From the NCBI GenBank assembly GCA_964395095.1, contig CAYMZZ010000003.1, positions 310,001 through 374,000 of the forward strand: DNA of 64,000 nucleotides. The letters are read 5' to 3'. Shown one piece after another: positions 25,460-33,871 of the stretch (its first letter is position 1; every line of letters begins with the position of its first letter). This DNA is from CAYMZZ01 sp964395095. GTDB lineage: Bacteria; Bacteroidota; Bacteroidia; Chitinophagales; Chitinophagaceae. The notes below the pieces were generated by a model. That model saw only the letters and a program-made list of their open reading frames with translations. It searched no databases and was not told where the DNA came from. The position numbers and the translations under genes were made by a program.

Positions 25460-27139
25460 TCAGGCTTCATCGGTTACACAACCTTCCGATGCGTCCTTTA
25501 CCTGTTTTGCGTATTTAAAGAGAATTCCTTTTTTCGCTTTCAGGGCGGGTTGCTGCCAGGCGGCTTTCCTGGCGGCGAGTTCTTTTTCATCGATCAATAA
25601 TTCGATGCGGTTATTGACGGCGTCGATCCGGATTGGGTCATCATCCTTTACCAGGGCGATGCCACCTCCATCGAAAGCCTCGGGCGTAATATGCCCCACC
25701 ACAAACCCATGGGTGCCGCCGCTGAAGCGGCCATCGGTGATCAGTGCAACCGATTTGCCCAGACCAGCGCCTATAATGGCTGATGTTGGCTTCAACATCT
25801 CCGGCATACCCGGCGCGCCCCGTGGTCCTACATAGCGGATGACTACCACATCACCCGATTTTATTTTGCCGGAATGAATGCCTGCTATCAATTGCGATTC
25901 CCCATCGAACACGCGTGCCGGACCTTCAAACAACTCGCCTTCCTTACCACTTATTTTGGCGACACTGCCTTTTTCGGCCAGGTTGCCATAGAGAATTTGC
26001 AGGTGTCCTGTTTTCTTAATGGGGTTTTCTGTCGGGAGTATGATGTCCTGTTTTTCAAAATCAAGCTCCGGCACCTCGCGCAGGTTTTCTTCGAGGGTTT
26101 GGCTGGTTACGGTCAGGCAGTTTCCATGCAGCATGCCTTTCGATAACAAGTATTTCATCACAGCCGGCACGCCTCCGTGCTGGTGCAGGTCCTGCATCAG
26201 GTATTTTCCGGAGGGTTTAAAATCGGCCAGTACGGGCACTTTGTTGCTGATCTGCTGAAAATCATCCTGCGTAATTTGAACGTTCACGCTTCTGGCCATC
26301 GCAATCAGGTGCAGTACGGCATTGGTGCTTCCACCGAGGGCCATGATGACGGTGATGGCATTTTCAAATGCCTCACGGGTCATGATATCGGAGGGCTTAA
26401 TATCTTTTTCGAGCAGTACCCGTATGGCTTTGCCGGCCGCGCGGCATTCCTGCTGTTTTTCTTCGCTAAGCGCGGGATTGGAGGATGAGTAGGGCAGGCT
26501 CATACCGAGGGCCTCAATGGCAGCGGCCATGGTGTTGGCGGTGTACATGCCCCCACAGGCACCCGCTCCGGGGCAGCTATTGCGTACGATACCTTTAAAA
26601 TCGGCCTCATCCAACTGACCTGCCAACTTTTGACCCAGGGCTTCGAAGGCGCTCACGATGTTAAGGTCCTGCCCCTTGTAATGCCCCGGCGCAATTGTGC
26701 CGCCATATAGCATGATCGATGGCCGGTTGAGGCGTCCCATCGCGATTACGGATCCCGGCATATTTTTGTCGCAGCCGGGTATGGCGATCAGCCCATCATA
26801 GTATTGCGCGCCACAAACCGCCTCAATGCTGTCGGCAATAATGTCGCGACTGACAAGCGAATAGCGCATGCCTTCCGTACCATTGCTAATGCCGTCGCTT
26901 ACGCCAATCGTATTGAAGATAAGGCCTACCAGTTCGTTATCCCATACGGAAGATTTTACCACGCGGGCCAGGTCGTTGAGGTGCATATTGCAGGTATTAC
27001 CGTCATAGCCCATGCTGGCGATGCCTACCTGCGCTTTCAATAAATCCTCATCGGTTAGCCCAATGCCATAGAGCATGGCCTGGGCCGCAGGCTGTGTTGG
27101 ATCCTGTGTAATCGTCTTACTGTATTTATTCAATTCCAT
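25460..27139 (-). CDS. ilvD: Dihydroxy-acid dehydratase
   Basis: Dehydrates dihydroxy acids to the 2-oxo acids of valine and isoleucine. A 559-residue enzyme with the Fe-S cysteines in MGYDGNTCNMHLN, IPGCDKNMPG and CPGAGACGGMYTANTM, and the C-terminal TDGRFSGGTHG block. First gene of the ilvD-B-N-C-A operon. Its upstream region (27140-27241) is bounded by a strong terminator, so the operon promoter lies within about 100 bases, though no exact consensus was found. Confidence 0.97.
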   Translation of the reverse strand: MELNKYSKTITQDPTQPAAQAMLYGIGLTDEDLLKAQVGIASMGYDGNTCNMHLNDLARVVKSSVWDNELVGLIFNTIGVSDGISNGTEGMRYSLVSRDIIADSIEAVCGAQYYDGLIAIPGCDKNMPGSVIAMGRLNRPSIMLYGGTIAPGHYKGQDLNIVSAFEALGQKLAGQLDEADFKGIVRNSCPGAGACGGMYTANTMAAAIEALGMSLPYSSSNPALSEEKQQECRAAGKAIRVLLEKDIKPSDIMTREAFENAITVIMALGGSTNAVLHLIAMARSVNVQITQDDFQQISNKVPVLADFKPSGKYLMQDLHQHGGVPAVMKYLLSKGMLHGNCLTVTSQTLEENLREVPELDFEKQDIILPTENPIKKTGHLQILYGNLAEKGSVAKISGKEGELFEGPARVFDGESQLIAGIHSGKIKSGDVVVIRYVGPRGAPGMPEMLKPTSAIIGAGLGKSVALITDGRFSGGTHGFVVGHITPEAFDGGGIALVKDDDPIRIDAVNNRIELLIDEKELAARKAAWQQPALKAKKGILFKYAKQVKDASEGCVTDEA

Positions 27140-27241
27140 AGTAATAATCTCGTCCGGATTTCCGCGCTGGCGGAGCTGTTTGGTAAATGAAATCTGCTAT
27201 ATTCCAGTTATGATCTGTTGCGTTTCGAAACGAAGGCAAAC

Positions 27242-27274
27242 AAAAAACCCGCCTCTGCAAGAGGCGGGTTTTTT
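27242..27274. terminator. Perfect 15-bp terminator between the ilv and leu regions
   Basis: Arms 27242-27256 and 27260-27274, GCA loop, with A- and T-tracts on both sides. On the minus strand it follows the stop of the 34-residue peptide gene by about 20 bases and separates it from ilvD. Confidence 0.9.
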
Positions 27275-27293
27275 ACTTATCTCTGTTTCTTTA

Positions 27294-27398
27294 TTACAAA
27301 GTAAATCCACCTCCGTGCGTTGCAGGAATAATAATCACCACCACAATAATCACGCTGATCACTGTGCTGATAACTTTATATGTGCTGCTTTGCTGCAT
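27294..27398 (-). CDS. 34-residue single-span membrane peptide
   Basis: ATG at 27398, TAA at 27296-27294. The peptide has a short polar start (MQQSSTYK), one strongly hydrophobic span (about residues 9-25, nearly all Val and Ile) and a C-terminal tail PATHGGGFTL. It is likely a one-pass membrane peptide. I recognise no family. Support for a real gene: an exact Bacteroidota -7 element TATATTTG ends 14 bases before the ATG and a perfect terminator starts 20 bases after the stop, so promoter, frame and terminator form a complete unit between two large operons. It could be a membrane regulator, a toxin-like peptide, or a leader peptide; none is shown. Confidence 0.55.
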   Translation of the reverse strand: MQQSSTYKVISTVISVIIVVVIIIPATHGGGFTL

Positions 27399-27412
27399 GA
27401 GATGTATATCAA

Positions 27413-27420
27413 CAAATATA
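27413..27420 (-). promoter_or_regulatory. -7 element of the 34-residue peptide gene
   Basis: TATATTTG on the minus strand (27420 to 27413), an exact match to TAnnTTTG. The predicted start site is 5-10 bases before the ATG. No clear -33 TTTG at the usual distance, only a T-rich tract. Confidence 0.6.
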
Positions 27421-27498
27421 CAGCTCATCGATTAAAAAGAACTTTTTGGATTGGATTTTTTTTATGGCGGGCAATCGTTAGGGTGCAAACAGTTGTTC

Positions 27499-28614
27499 TT
27501 ATATGATGGTAGACTTGCGCAGTTCTATATTCTCCTGCTTCACCGATCCGGGAATTTTGCCACTTACATAGTCGCAGATCAGTTCGCCCAGGGTATTGGT
27601 GAAATAAAAATTAACGGGGTCAATATCTTTTGTTACAAAGCCATTCTGGAGTGTCCATTGTACAGCTTCGCGCACCAGCGCAGCTTCTTCATTCATGTCA
27701 AAATGCTCCAGCAGCATGGCGGCGGAAAGGATGGAGCCCAACGGGTTGGCAATATCTTTTCCCGCGGCCTGGGGATAGGAACCGTGGATGGGTTCAAAGA
27801 GGGCTGAACCATTGCCAAGACTTGCAGAAGGCAGCAATCCCAGCGATCCGCTGATCACACTGGCTTCATCGCTGATGATATCGCCAAACATGTTCTCCGT
27901 CAGTATCACGTCGAACTGAGCGGGATTGAGGATGATTTGCATGGCCGCATTGTCTACAAACAGGAAATCAAGCGCCACATCAGGATACTGATCGGCCAGG
28001 TCTTTTACGGCTTTGCGCCAGAGACGAGAAGTTTCGAGCACGTTGGCTTTGTCGACAAGGGTGAGTTTTTTACGACGCTTCTGTGCAGCCTGGAATGCCA
28101 GGTGTGCGATGCGTTCAATTTCAGGAATGCTATAGGTGCATTCGTCGATCGCACTCATTCCATCTTCCGCCAGTTCTTTCTTGCCAAAATAGATGCCGCC
28201 GGTCAGTTCACGGTAAATCACAAAATCAACCCCTTCCAGGTTGCGGGGTTTGAGAGGCGACAGATGGTGCAGCGCGGGATAGGCGGTTACGGGGCGGATA
28301 TTGGCAAATAGCTGAAGCGACTTGCGCAATTTCAGCAGCCCCTGTTCTGGACGCACTTTGGCGTTGGGGTCATTGTCGTATTTGGGATGTCCGATGGCGC
28401 CAAAGAGTATGGCATCGCTTTGCAGGCAGATTTCAATGGTTTCATCGGGTAGGGGAGTGCCGGTTTTGTCGATGGCATCGGCCCCCATCAGGCAATAGCG
28501 ATAGGAAAATTCATGGTTGAAGGCTTCCGCAATGTTGTTCAATACCCGCACCGATTGCCGGGTTACTTCGGGTCCTATTCCGTCTCCTTCAATTACTGCT
28601 ATAATCTTCTTCAT
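27499..28614 (-). CDS. leuB: 3-isopropylmalate dehydrogenase
   Basis: Oxidises and decarboxylates 3-isopropylmalate with NAD+. The start MKKIIAVIEGDGIGPEVTRQS is diagnostic, so ATG at 28614 is preferred over a frame opening 27 bases upstream inside leuD. Other marks: YRELTGGIYFG, the catalytic Tyr/Lys region and GSALFEPIHGSYP. 371 residues. Last gene of leuA-C-D-B, 14 bases after leuD. Confidence 0.96.
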   Translation of the reverse strand: MKKIIAVIEGDGIGPEVTRQSVRVLNNIAEAFNHEFSYRYCLMGADAIDKTGTPLPDETIEICLQSDAILFGAIGHPKYDNDPNAKVRPEQGLLKLRKSLQLFANIRPVTAYPALHHLSPLKPRNLEGVDFVIYRELTGGIYFGKKELAEDGMSAIDECTYSIPEIERIAHLAFQAAQKRRKKLTLVDKANVLETSRLWRKAVKDLADQYPDVALDFLFVDNAAMQIILNPAQFDVILTENMFGDIISDEASVISGSLGLLPSASLGNGSALFEPIHGSYPQAAGKDIANPLGSILSAAMLLEHFDMNEEAALVREAVQWTLQNGFVTKDIDPVNFYFTNTLGELICDYVSGKIPGSVKQENIELRKSTII

Positions 28615-28628
28615 AAATCTTTGCCGAA

Positions 28629-29231
28629 TCAGGCCGGCCAACCTTGTTTTTCAAATGCTTCTATTTCGTTTTTGGTGCTGAGCAGGTAATCGATATCATC
28701 GTACCCGTTCAGCATACAGGTTTTTTTATAGCTGTTGATGTCGAAATGTTCTTTGTTGTCGCTGCCTTCGATGCGTATAAATTGTTCCGGCAGGTTTACT
28801 TCTAGTATGGTGGATGGATCATTTTCTACTGCTGCAAAGAGCTGGCTTAGCAGTTGATCTGTAACCGTAACGGGTAACAGAAAGTTGTTGAGGGCATTGT
28901 TTTTAAAGATATCGGCAAAAAAACTGCTTACCACCACATCAAAGCCGGCATCTTTGATAGCCCAGGCCGCGTGTTCGCGGCTGCTGCCACAACCAAAGTT
29001 TTTTCCTGCCAGCAGGATCTTGCCGCTAAACTTTGACTGGTTCAATACAAAATCGGGTTTCGGCTGATTTTCGTCGTCGTTTAAATAACGCCAGTCGCGA
29101 AAGAGGTTTTTGCCAAACCCTTCACGGTTGGTCGCTTTCAGAAAACGGGCCGGGATGATCTGGTCGGTATCCACATTCTCTATATTTACCGGAACCGCTG
29201 TTGATTTTATGATATTGATCGCTTTGCTCAT
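28629..29231 (-). CDS. leuD: 3-isopropylmalate dehydratase small subunit
   Basis: A 200-residue aconitase swivel-domain subunit: NVDTDQIIPARFLK near the start and LLAGKNFGCGSSREHAAWA (about 72-90) bind substrate. Partners LeuC to isomerise 2-isopropylmalate. It begins 48 bases after leuC. Confidence 0.96.
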   Translation of the reverse strand: MSKAINIIKSTAVPVNIENVDTDQIIPARFLKATNREGFGKNLFRDWRYLNDDENQPKPDFVLNQSKFSGKILLAGKNFGCGSSREHAAWAIKDAGFDVVVSSFFADIFKNNALNNFLLPVTVTDQLLSQLFAAVENDPSTILEVNLPEQFIRIEGSDNKEHFDINSYKKTCMLNGYDDIDYLLSTKNEIEAFEKQGWPA

Positions 29232-29279
29232 GTAGGCTACTTCACTTTTGTTGACTTCAATAATGCATTATTGCTTGTT

Positions 29280-30704
29280 CTATACAACACCTGTTTCTTC
29301 CGTGATGTAATGTTCGCGGATATCACCCACCTGCCCTGTTACAGCCGCCAGGGCGGCAGTGAGGGGGCTGGCGAGAAAAGTGCGTGCATTCGGACCCTGG
29401 CGACCTTCGAAGTTTCGGTTGCTGGTTGATATGCAATATTTGCCCGCCGGTATCTTGTCTTCGTTCATACCCAGGCAGGCCGAGCAACCGGGTTGGCGAA
29501 GTTGGAAACCGGCCGCTTCAAAAATGCGGTCAATACCTTCTTCGCGTGCCTGTTTCTCTACCTGCTTGCTGCCAGGCACCACCCATACTTCCACACCCTC
29601 GGCTTTTCTTTTGCCCTTTACAAAGCTGGCCACCATCCGCAGGTCTTCGATGCGTGAGTTGGTACAGCTTCCGATAAAAACATAATCTACTTTCTGGCCC
29701 TTGATGGGGGCGCCAGCGTCAAGCCCCATATAAGCTAACGATTTCTGAAAGGAAGGAATTTCTCTTTCCTCCACTTCCGTTAGCGCGGGAATATGTCCAC
29801 TCACACTCATGCCCATGCCGGGGTTGGTGCCATAGGTAATCATGGGTTCAATATCTTCTGCACGCAGATTGATCTCCTTGTCGAAAACGGCATCGGCATC
29901 GGAATAAAGAGTTTTCCAGTAACGCAGTTTTTCATTCCATGCGTCACCCGCCGGGGCAAACTGGCGGCCCTTCATATAGGTAAGGGTGGTAGTGTCGGGA
30001 GCAATCATGCCGCAGCGTGCACCCATTTCAATACTCATATTGCAGATGGTCATGCGGGCTTCCATCGATAGGTTGCGGATGGCGGAGCCGGCGAATTCCA
30101 CTGCATAACCTGTGGCGCCGCTGGCGGTAATCCGGGAAAGAATATACAGAACGATGTCTTTACTTACCACACCGGGATTCAGGTCTCCCTCAATATTAAT
30201 GCGCATCAGTTTGGGCTTGCTCTGCATCAGGCATTGGGTGGCCAGCACCATTTCCACTTCGCTGGTGCCAATGCCAAACGCGATGCTGCCAAAAGCACCA
30301 TGCGTGGAAGTATGGCTGTCGCCGCAAACAATGGTCATCCCCGGCTGGGTAATTCCCAGTTCAGGGCCAATCACGTGCACTATGCCCTGGTAAGGATGCC
30401 CCAGGCCATAGAGATCAATGCCATGCTCCGCACAGTTTTTGTGCAGGGCTTCCACCTGGCGACGGGAAAGTTCTTCGCGAATGGGTAAATGCTGATCAAC
30501 CGTAGGCACGTTATGGTCGGCCGTGGCCACTACCTGCTGCGGACGAAAAACCTTGATACCTCTTTTATTGAGCCCATTGAATGCCTGTGGGCTGGTTACT
30601 TCATGAATAAAATGTCGGTCGATATACAAAACCGAAGGGCCGTCTTCAATGGTCTTCACCACATGCCGCTCCCAAATTTTCTCGAATAATGTTTTTCCTG
30701 CCAA
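29280..30704 (-). CDS. leuC: 3-isopropylmalate dehydratase large subunit
   Basis: Aconitase-type subunit with a 4Fe-4S cluster (Cys in FIGSCTNSRIEDLR and PGCSACLGMN). The frame stays open upstream to 30830, but those 42 residues only translate the GTTGAATC repeat (STIQQFN units) and have no family counterpart. The family-like start AGKTLFEKIWERHVV follows a TTG at 30704-30702, which I take as the true start. This gives 474 residues, close to the E. coli 466. An ATG is absent nearby, so a TTG start right beside a repeat expansion is the odd feature. Confidence 0.93.
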   Translation of the reverse strand: MAGKTLFEKIWERHVVKTIEDGPSVLYIDRHFIHEVTSPQAFNGLNKRGIKVFRPQQVVATADHNVPTVDQHLPIREELSRRQVEALHKNCAEHGIDLYGLGHPYQGIVHVIGPELGITQPGMTIVCGDSHTSTHGAFGSIAFGIGTSEVEMVLATQCLMQSKPKLMRINIEGDLNPGVVSKDIVLYILSRITASGATGYAVEFAGSAIRNLSMEARMTICNMSIEMGARCGMIAPDTTTLTYMKGRQFAPAGDAWNEKLRYWKTLYSDADAVFDKEINLRAEDIEPMITYGTNPGMGMSVSGHIPALTEVEEREIPSFQKSLAYMGLDAGAPIKGQKVDYVFIGSCTNSRIEDLRMVASFVKGKRKAEGVEVWVVPGSKQVEKQAREEGIDRIFEAAGFQLRQPGCSACLGMNEDKIPAGKYCISTSNRNFEGRQGPNARTFLASPLTAALAAVTGQVGDIREHYITEETGVV

Positions 30705-30707
30705 GTT

Positions 30708-30850
30708 TTTGTTGTTGAATTGTTGAATCGTTGAACTGTTGAATCGTTGAATCGTTGAATCGTTGAACTGTTGAATCGTTGAATCGTTGAATTGTTGAAT
30801 TGTTGAATCGTCAAATCCGCAAATATCCAAATCCCCAAATTCTCAAATTT
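30708..30850. repeat. GTTGAATC 9-bp tandem repeat between leuA and leuC
   Basis: About twelve head-to-tail copies of a 9-base word (GTTGAATCG, with ACT/ATT variants) from 30711 to 30812, then AATTTGGG-type words to the leuA stop. The repeat ends within ten bases of the proposed leuC start. Copy-number change here would alter the spacing or the possible N-terminus of LeuC. Confidence 0.85.
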
Positions 30851-30854
30851 GCCC

Positions 30855-32018
30855 TCAGATTTCTATCGCCTGAAACTGCTTCGCCAGTTCCTGCAGGTCT
30901 TCGTTCTCTACTTCTTTTTTCCGGTCGGCTACTTTCAGGAATTCGGCATAGAGGCTATCTACTTCATTGCGGTTAAACTGGTAACCGAGAAGGTGCAGAC
31001 GATGCGCCAGTGCAGAGCGGCCGCTTCGCGCGGTGAGCACAATTTTGGAACCATCGGCACCCACTTCTTCGGGAGCGATGATCTCGTAAGTAAGTGCATC
31101 TTTCAGGAACCCATCCTGGTGGATGCCGGAGGAATGCGAAAATGCATTGCTGCCCACGATGGCCTTATTGGCCTGAACCGGCATACGCATGGTATCGGCT
31201 ACCAGGCGGCTTAGCGGATTCAGTTGTTTGGTTTGAATATTGGTATAATAACCCAGCGCATGGTGCTGCTTCAGAATCATGACCACTTCTTCCAGCGAAG
31301 TATTGCCCGCGCGTTCACCCAAGCCATTGATGGTACATTCTATTTGCCTGGCACCATTCAATACACCCGCGATGGAGTTGGCCGTAGCCAGACCCAGATC
31401 GTTATGGCAATGGCAGGAAATAATGGCTTTATCTATATTGGGGACATTATTAATAAGGTAAGCGATCTTTTCGCCGTATTGGTGGGGCAGGCAGTAGCCC
31501 GTGGTATCCGGTATATTCACCACGGTGGCACCGGCGGCAATTACGGCCTCTATTACGCGGGCCAGGTAATCGTTGTCGGTACGGCCGGCATCCTCGGCAT
31601 AAAACTCCACATCATCCACAAAATTGCGGGCCCATTTCACGCACTGGATAGCCCTTTGCAGAATGTCTTCGCGATTGGAGTTGAATTTGGATTTGATATG
31701 AAAATCGCTGGTGCCGATGCCCGTATGGATTCGCGGTCTTTTGGCGGACTTGAGGGCTTCCGCAGCCGTTTCAATATCTTTCAGCACGGCGCGGCTCAGT
31801 CCACAAACCGTGGCTTCCTTTATCACTTTCGAAATTTCCTGCACCGATTCAAAATCGCCGGGCGATGAAATGGGAAAGCCGGCTTCCAGTACGTCTACAC
31901 CCAATTGCTCCAGGGCCAGGGCCAGTTCAATTTTCTCTTTGGTATTCAATTTGCAACCGGGTACCTGCTCGCCATCACGCAGGGTGGTGTCGAAGATGTG
32001 AATTTTTCCGTCGGCCAT
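30855..32018 (-). CDS. leuA: 2-isopropylmalate synthase
   Basis: Condenses acetyl-CoA with 3-methyl-2-oxobutanoate, the first leucine step. Residues 1-300 form the HMGL-like TIM barrel: IFDTTLRDGEQVPGC at the start, ISCHCHNDLGLA with metal-binding histidines, and GLGERAGNTSLEE. At 387 residues it is the short form and appears to lack the full C-terminal regulatory domain (about 500 residues in E. coli), so leucine inhibition may be absent or different. First gene of the leu operon; the leader carries a hairpin at 32047-32097. Confidence 0.93.
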   Translation of the reverse strand: MADGKIHIFDTTLRDGEQVPGCKLNTKEKIELALALEQLGVDVLEAGFPISSPGDFESVQEISKVIKEATVCGLSRAVLKDIETAAEALKSAKRPRIHTGIGTSDFHIKSKFNSNREDILQRAIQCVKWARNFVDDVEFYAEDAGRTDNDYLARVIEAVIAAGATVVNIPDTTGYCLPHQYGEKIAYLINNVPNIDKAIISCHCHNDLGLATANSIAGVLNGARQIECTINGLGERAGNTSLEEVVMILKQHHALGYYTNIQTKQLNPLSRLVADTMRMPVQANKAIVGSNAFSHSSGIHQDGFLKDALTYEIIAPEEVGADGSKIVLTARSGRSALAHRLHLLGYQFNRNEVDSLYAEFLKVADRKKEVENEDLQELAKQFQAIEI

Positions 32019-32046
32019 AATAAATCAATATATTGAGTGATGAAGA

Positions 32047-32097
32047 TGCAGGCTGCTTATTTTTGCTTGCTATTATCTGAACCATAAACAGCCTGCA
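32047..32097 (-). promoter_or_regulatory. Leader hairpin upstream of leuA
   Basis: TGCAGGCTG (32047-32055) pairs with CAGCCTGCA (32089-32097) with a 33-base loop, about 30 bases before the leuA start. It may control leuA translation or transcription; no clear leader peptide rich in leucine codons was seen. Confidence 0.4.
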
Positions 32098-32221
32098 CTA
32101 CTAAGTTAACCCCCTGCCATGGGCGGGTAAAACCAAAATTGGCTTGTTTTTACACGGTTAAAAATGGTCTAAATTGCCTGAAACCCTTGCCTGGTAAGGG
32201 TTTTAAAATATTTGAATTACG

Positions 32222-33769
32222 ATGCCCAACCGTTCAAACGATGCCCTTTTTCAACTCATAAAGTCGCTCGAAAAGAGCGAAAAGCGGAATTTTAAGCTAT
32301 TTGTCAAACGCAACAAAGCCAGCGACGACCTGAAGATCATCCAGCTATTTGATGCGCTCGACAAAATGAATGAATATGATGAAGCCATTCTTTTGCGCAA
32401 GCATAAGAACATTCGTAAGCAACAGCTATCGAACATGAAGGCCCATCTGTACCGGCAAATTCTGTCGAGCCTGCGGATTATCCGCGATGAAGATAATGTG
32501 GACATACGCCTGCATGAGCTGATGGATCATGCCCGGATACTCTTCAACAAGGGGCTCTACCTGCAAACCCTGAAAGCGCTGAAGCAGTTGAAAGATATGG
32601 CCCGCGAGCATCAGCAGATCAGTTACCTGCAGCAGGCGCTTTTTTTTGAAAAAAAGATCGAGGCGCTTTATATCACGCGCAGTATGCAGGACCGGGCCGA
32701 TGTGCTTTGCCAGGAATCGGATGCGGTAACGGAATCGCTTAGCCTGGTCAACCAGCTCTCCAACCTTTCGCTACAGCTTTACAGTTGGTATATTCAGCAT
32801 GGCCATGCGCGCAATGAAAAAGATATGCGCAGCATCAAGGCCTTCTTCCTGTCGAATTTGCCGGCCACTGCGAAGGGGGCCAAAGGCTTTTATGAACGGC
32901 TTTATTTGTACCAGAGCTATTGTTGGTTTGCCTTTATCCGTCTCGACTTCCTGCAGTATTACCGGTACAGTCAGAAATGGGTGAACCTTTTTGAGGAGTT
33001 TCCTCTCATGCTGGCAGTGGAAACTGCCAGTTATATCAAGGGAATGCACAACCTGATGGGGGCGCATTTCGACCTGCTCAATCATGAAAAGCTGGCGGCT
33101 GATATCCGCAAGTTTGAGCAGTTTGCCAGGCATAAGCTGGTATTGCAGAACGACAACAACCTGATACTTACTTATCAGTATCTCTACACAGCACGGATCA
33201 ATCTGTATTTCCTTCGTGGCACATTTGAAAAGGGAATCAAGATGGTGCCTTTCCTCGAGGAGATGTTGCAGAAGTACGGGATCTATCTCGATACCCACCG
33301 TGTGCTGGTATTTTATTACAAGATTGCCTGTCTTTATTTTGGTTGTGGCAATAATGAGAAAGCCATCGACTATCTCAACCGTATCATCAACCAGAAAGCG
33401 GATCTGCGTACCGACCTGCAATGCTATGCGCGATTATTGCACCTGATCGCGCATTATGAGCTGGGTAATTTCGATTTACTGGAATACCTGATCAAATCGG
33501 TGTATCGCTATATGGCGAAAATGGAAAACCTGAGTAAGGTGGAAGAGGAAATGTTTGCCTTTTTACGCCGCTCCTTTCATGTGGGTGCCCATGCCCTGCG
33601 ACCGGAATTTGAGAAACTTTTGCATAAGCTGAAAAAATACGAAGGCAACCCACTGGAGAGCCGGGCTTTTGCTTACCTGGATGTGATCTCCTGGCTGGAA
33701 AGCAAAATCAATAACGTGAATGTGCAGGATGTGATGCGCGCGAAATATACCCGCCGCCGCCGTTCCTGA
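32222..33769 (+). CDS. Large alpha-helical cytoplasmic protein, unknown role
   Basis: A 515-residue protein with no signal peptide or membrane span, divergent from leuA. It is nearly all helical with regular aromatic/leucine spacing and TPR-like pairs (for example ARILFNKGLYLQTLKALKQL about 102-121, and KIACLYFGCGNNEKAIDYL about 367-385), so a scaffold of helical repeats is likely. N- and C-termini are basic (SEKRNFKLFVKRNK; KYTRRRRS). I recognise it only as a conserved Bacteroidota-type protein. No catalytic motif seen. It precedes carA by about 100 bases, but carA has its own promoter. Confidence 0.7.
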   Translation: MPNRSNDALFQLIKSLEKSEKRNFKLFVKRNKASDDLKIIQLFDALDKMNEYDEAILLRKHKNIRKQQLSNMKAHLYRQILSSLRIIRDEDNVDIRLHELMDHARILFNKGLYLQTLKALKQLKDMAREHQQISYLQQALFFEKKIEALYITRSMQDRADVLCQESDAVTESLSLVNQLSNLSLQLYSWYIQHGHARNEKDMRSIKAFFLSNLPATAKGAKGFYERLYLYQSYCWFAFIRLDFLQYYRYSQKWVNLFEEFPLMLAVETASYIKGMHNLMGAHFDLLNHEKLAADIRKFEQFARHKLVLQNDNNLILTYQYLYTARINLYFLRGTFEKGIKMVPFLEEMLQKYGIYLDTHRVLVFYYKIACLYFGCGNNEKAIDYLNRIINQKADLRTDLQCYARLLHLIAHYELGNFDLLEYLIKSVYRYMAKMENLSKVEEEMFAFLRRSFHVGAHALRPEFEKLLHKLKKYEGNPLESRAFAYLDVISWLESKINNVNVQDVMRAKYTRRRRS

Positions 33770-33831
33770 TCATGTGGAAAAAACCGGGAAAATCAGCCTT
33801 TATTTCTCATTTATATAAGACCCGAAGTCCT

Positions 33832-33839
33832 TACCTTTG
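33832..33839 (+). promoter_or_regulatory. Promoter -7 element of carA
   Basis: TACCTTTG, exact TAnnTTTG match, 33 bases before the proposed carA ATG. Confidence 0.6.
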
Positions 33840-33871
33840 CGCAATTTGTTCATTCAACCCCATTGATTTTC

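Noticed and set aside
30705..30830. 42-residue STIQQFN N-terminus of LeuC
   Set aside because: It is translation of the 9-bp repeat, absent from the LeuC family; the TTG at 30704 gives a normal length. Kept as a question in the findings.
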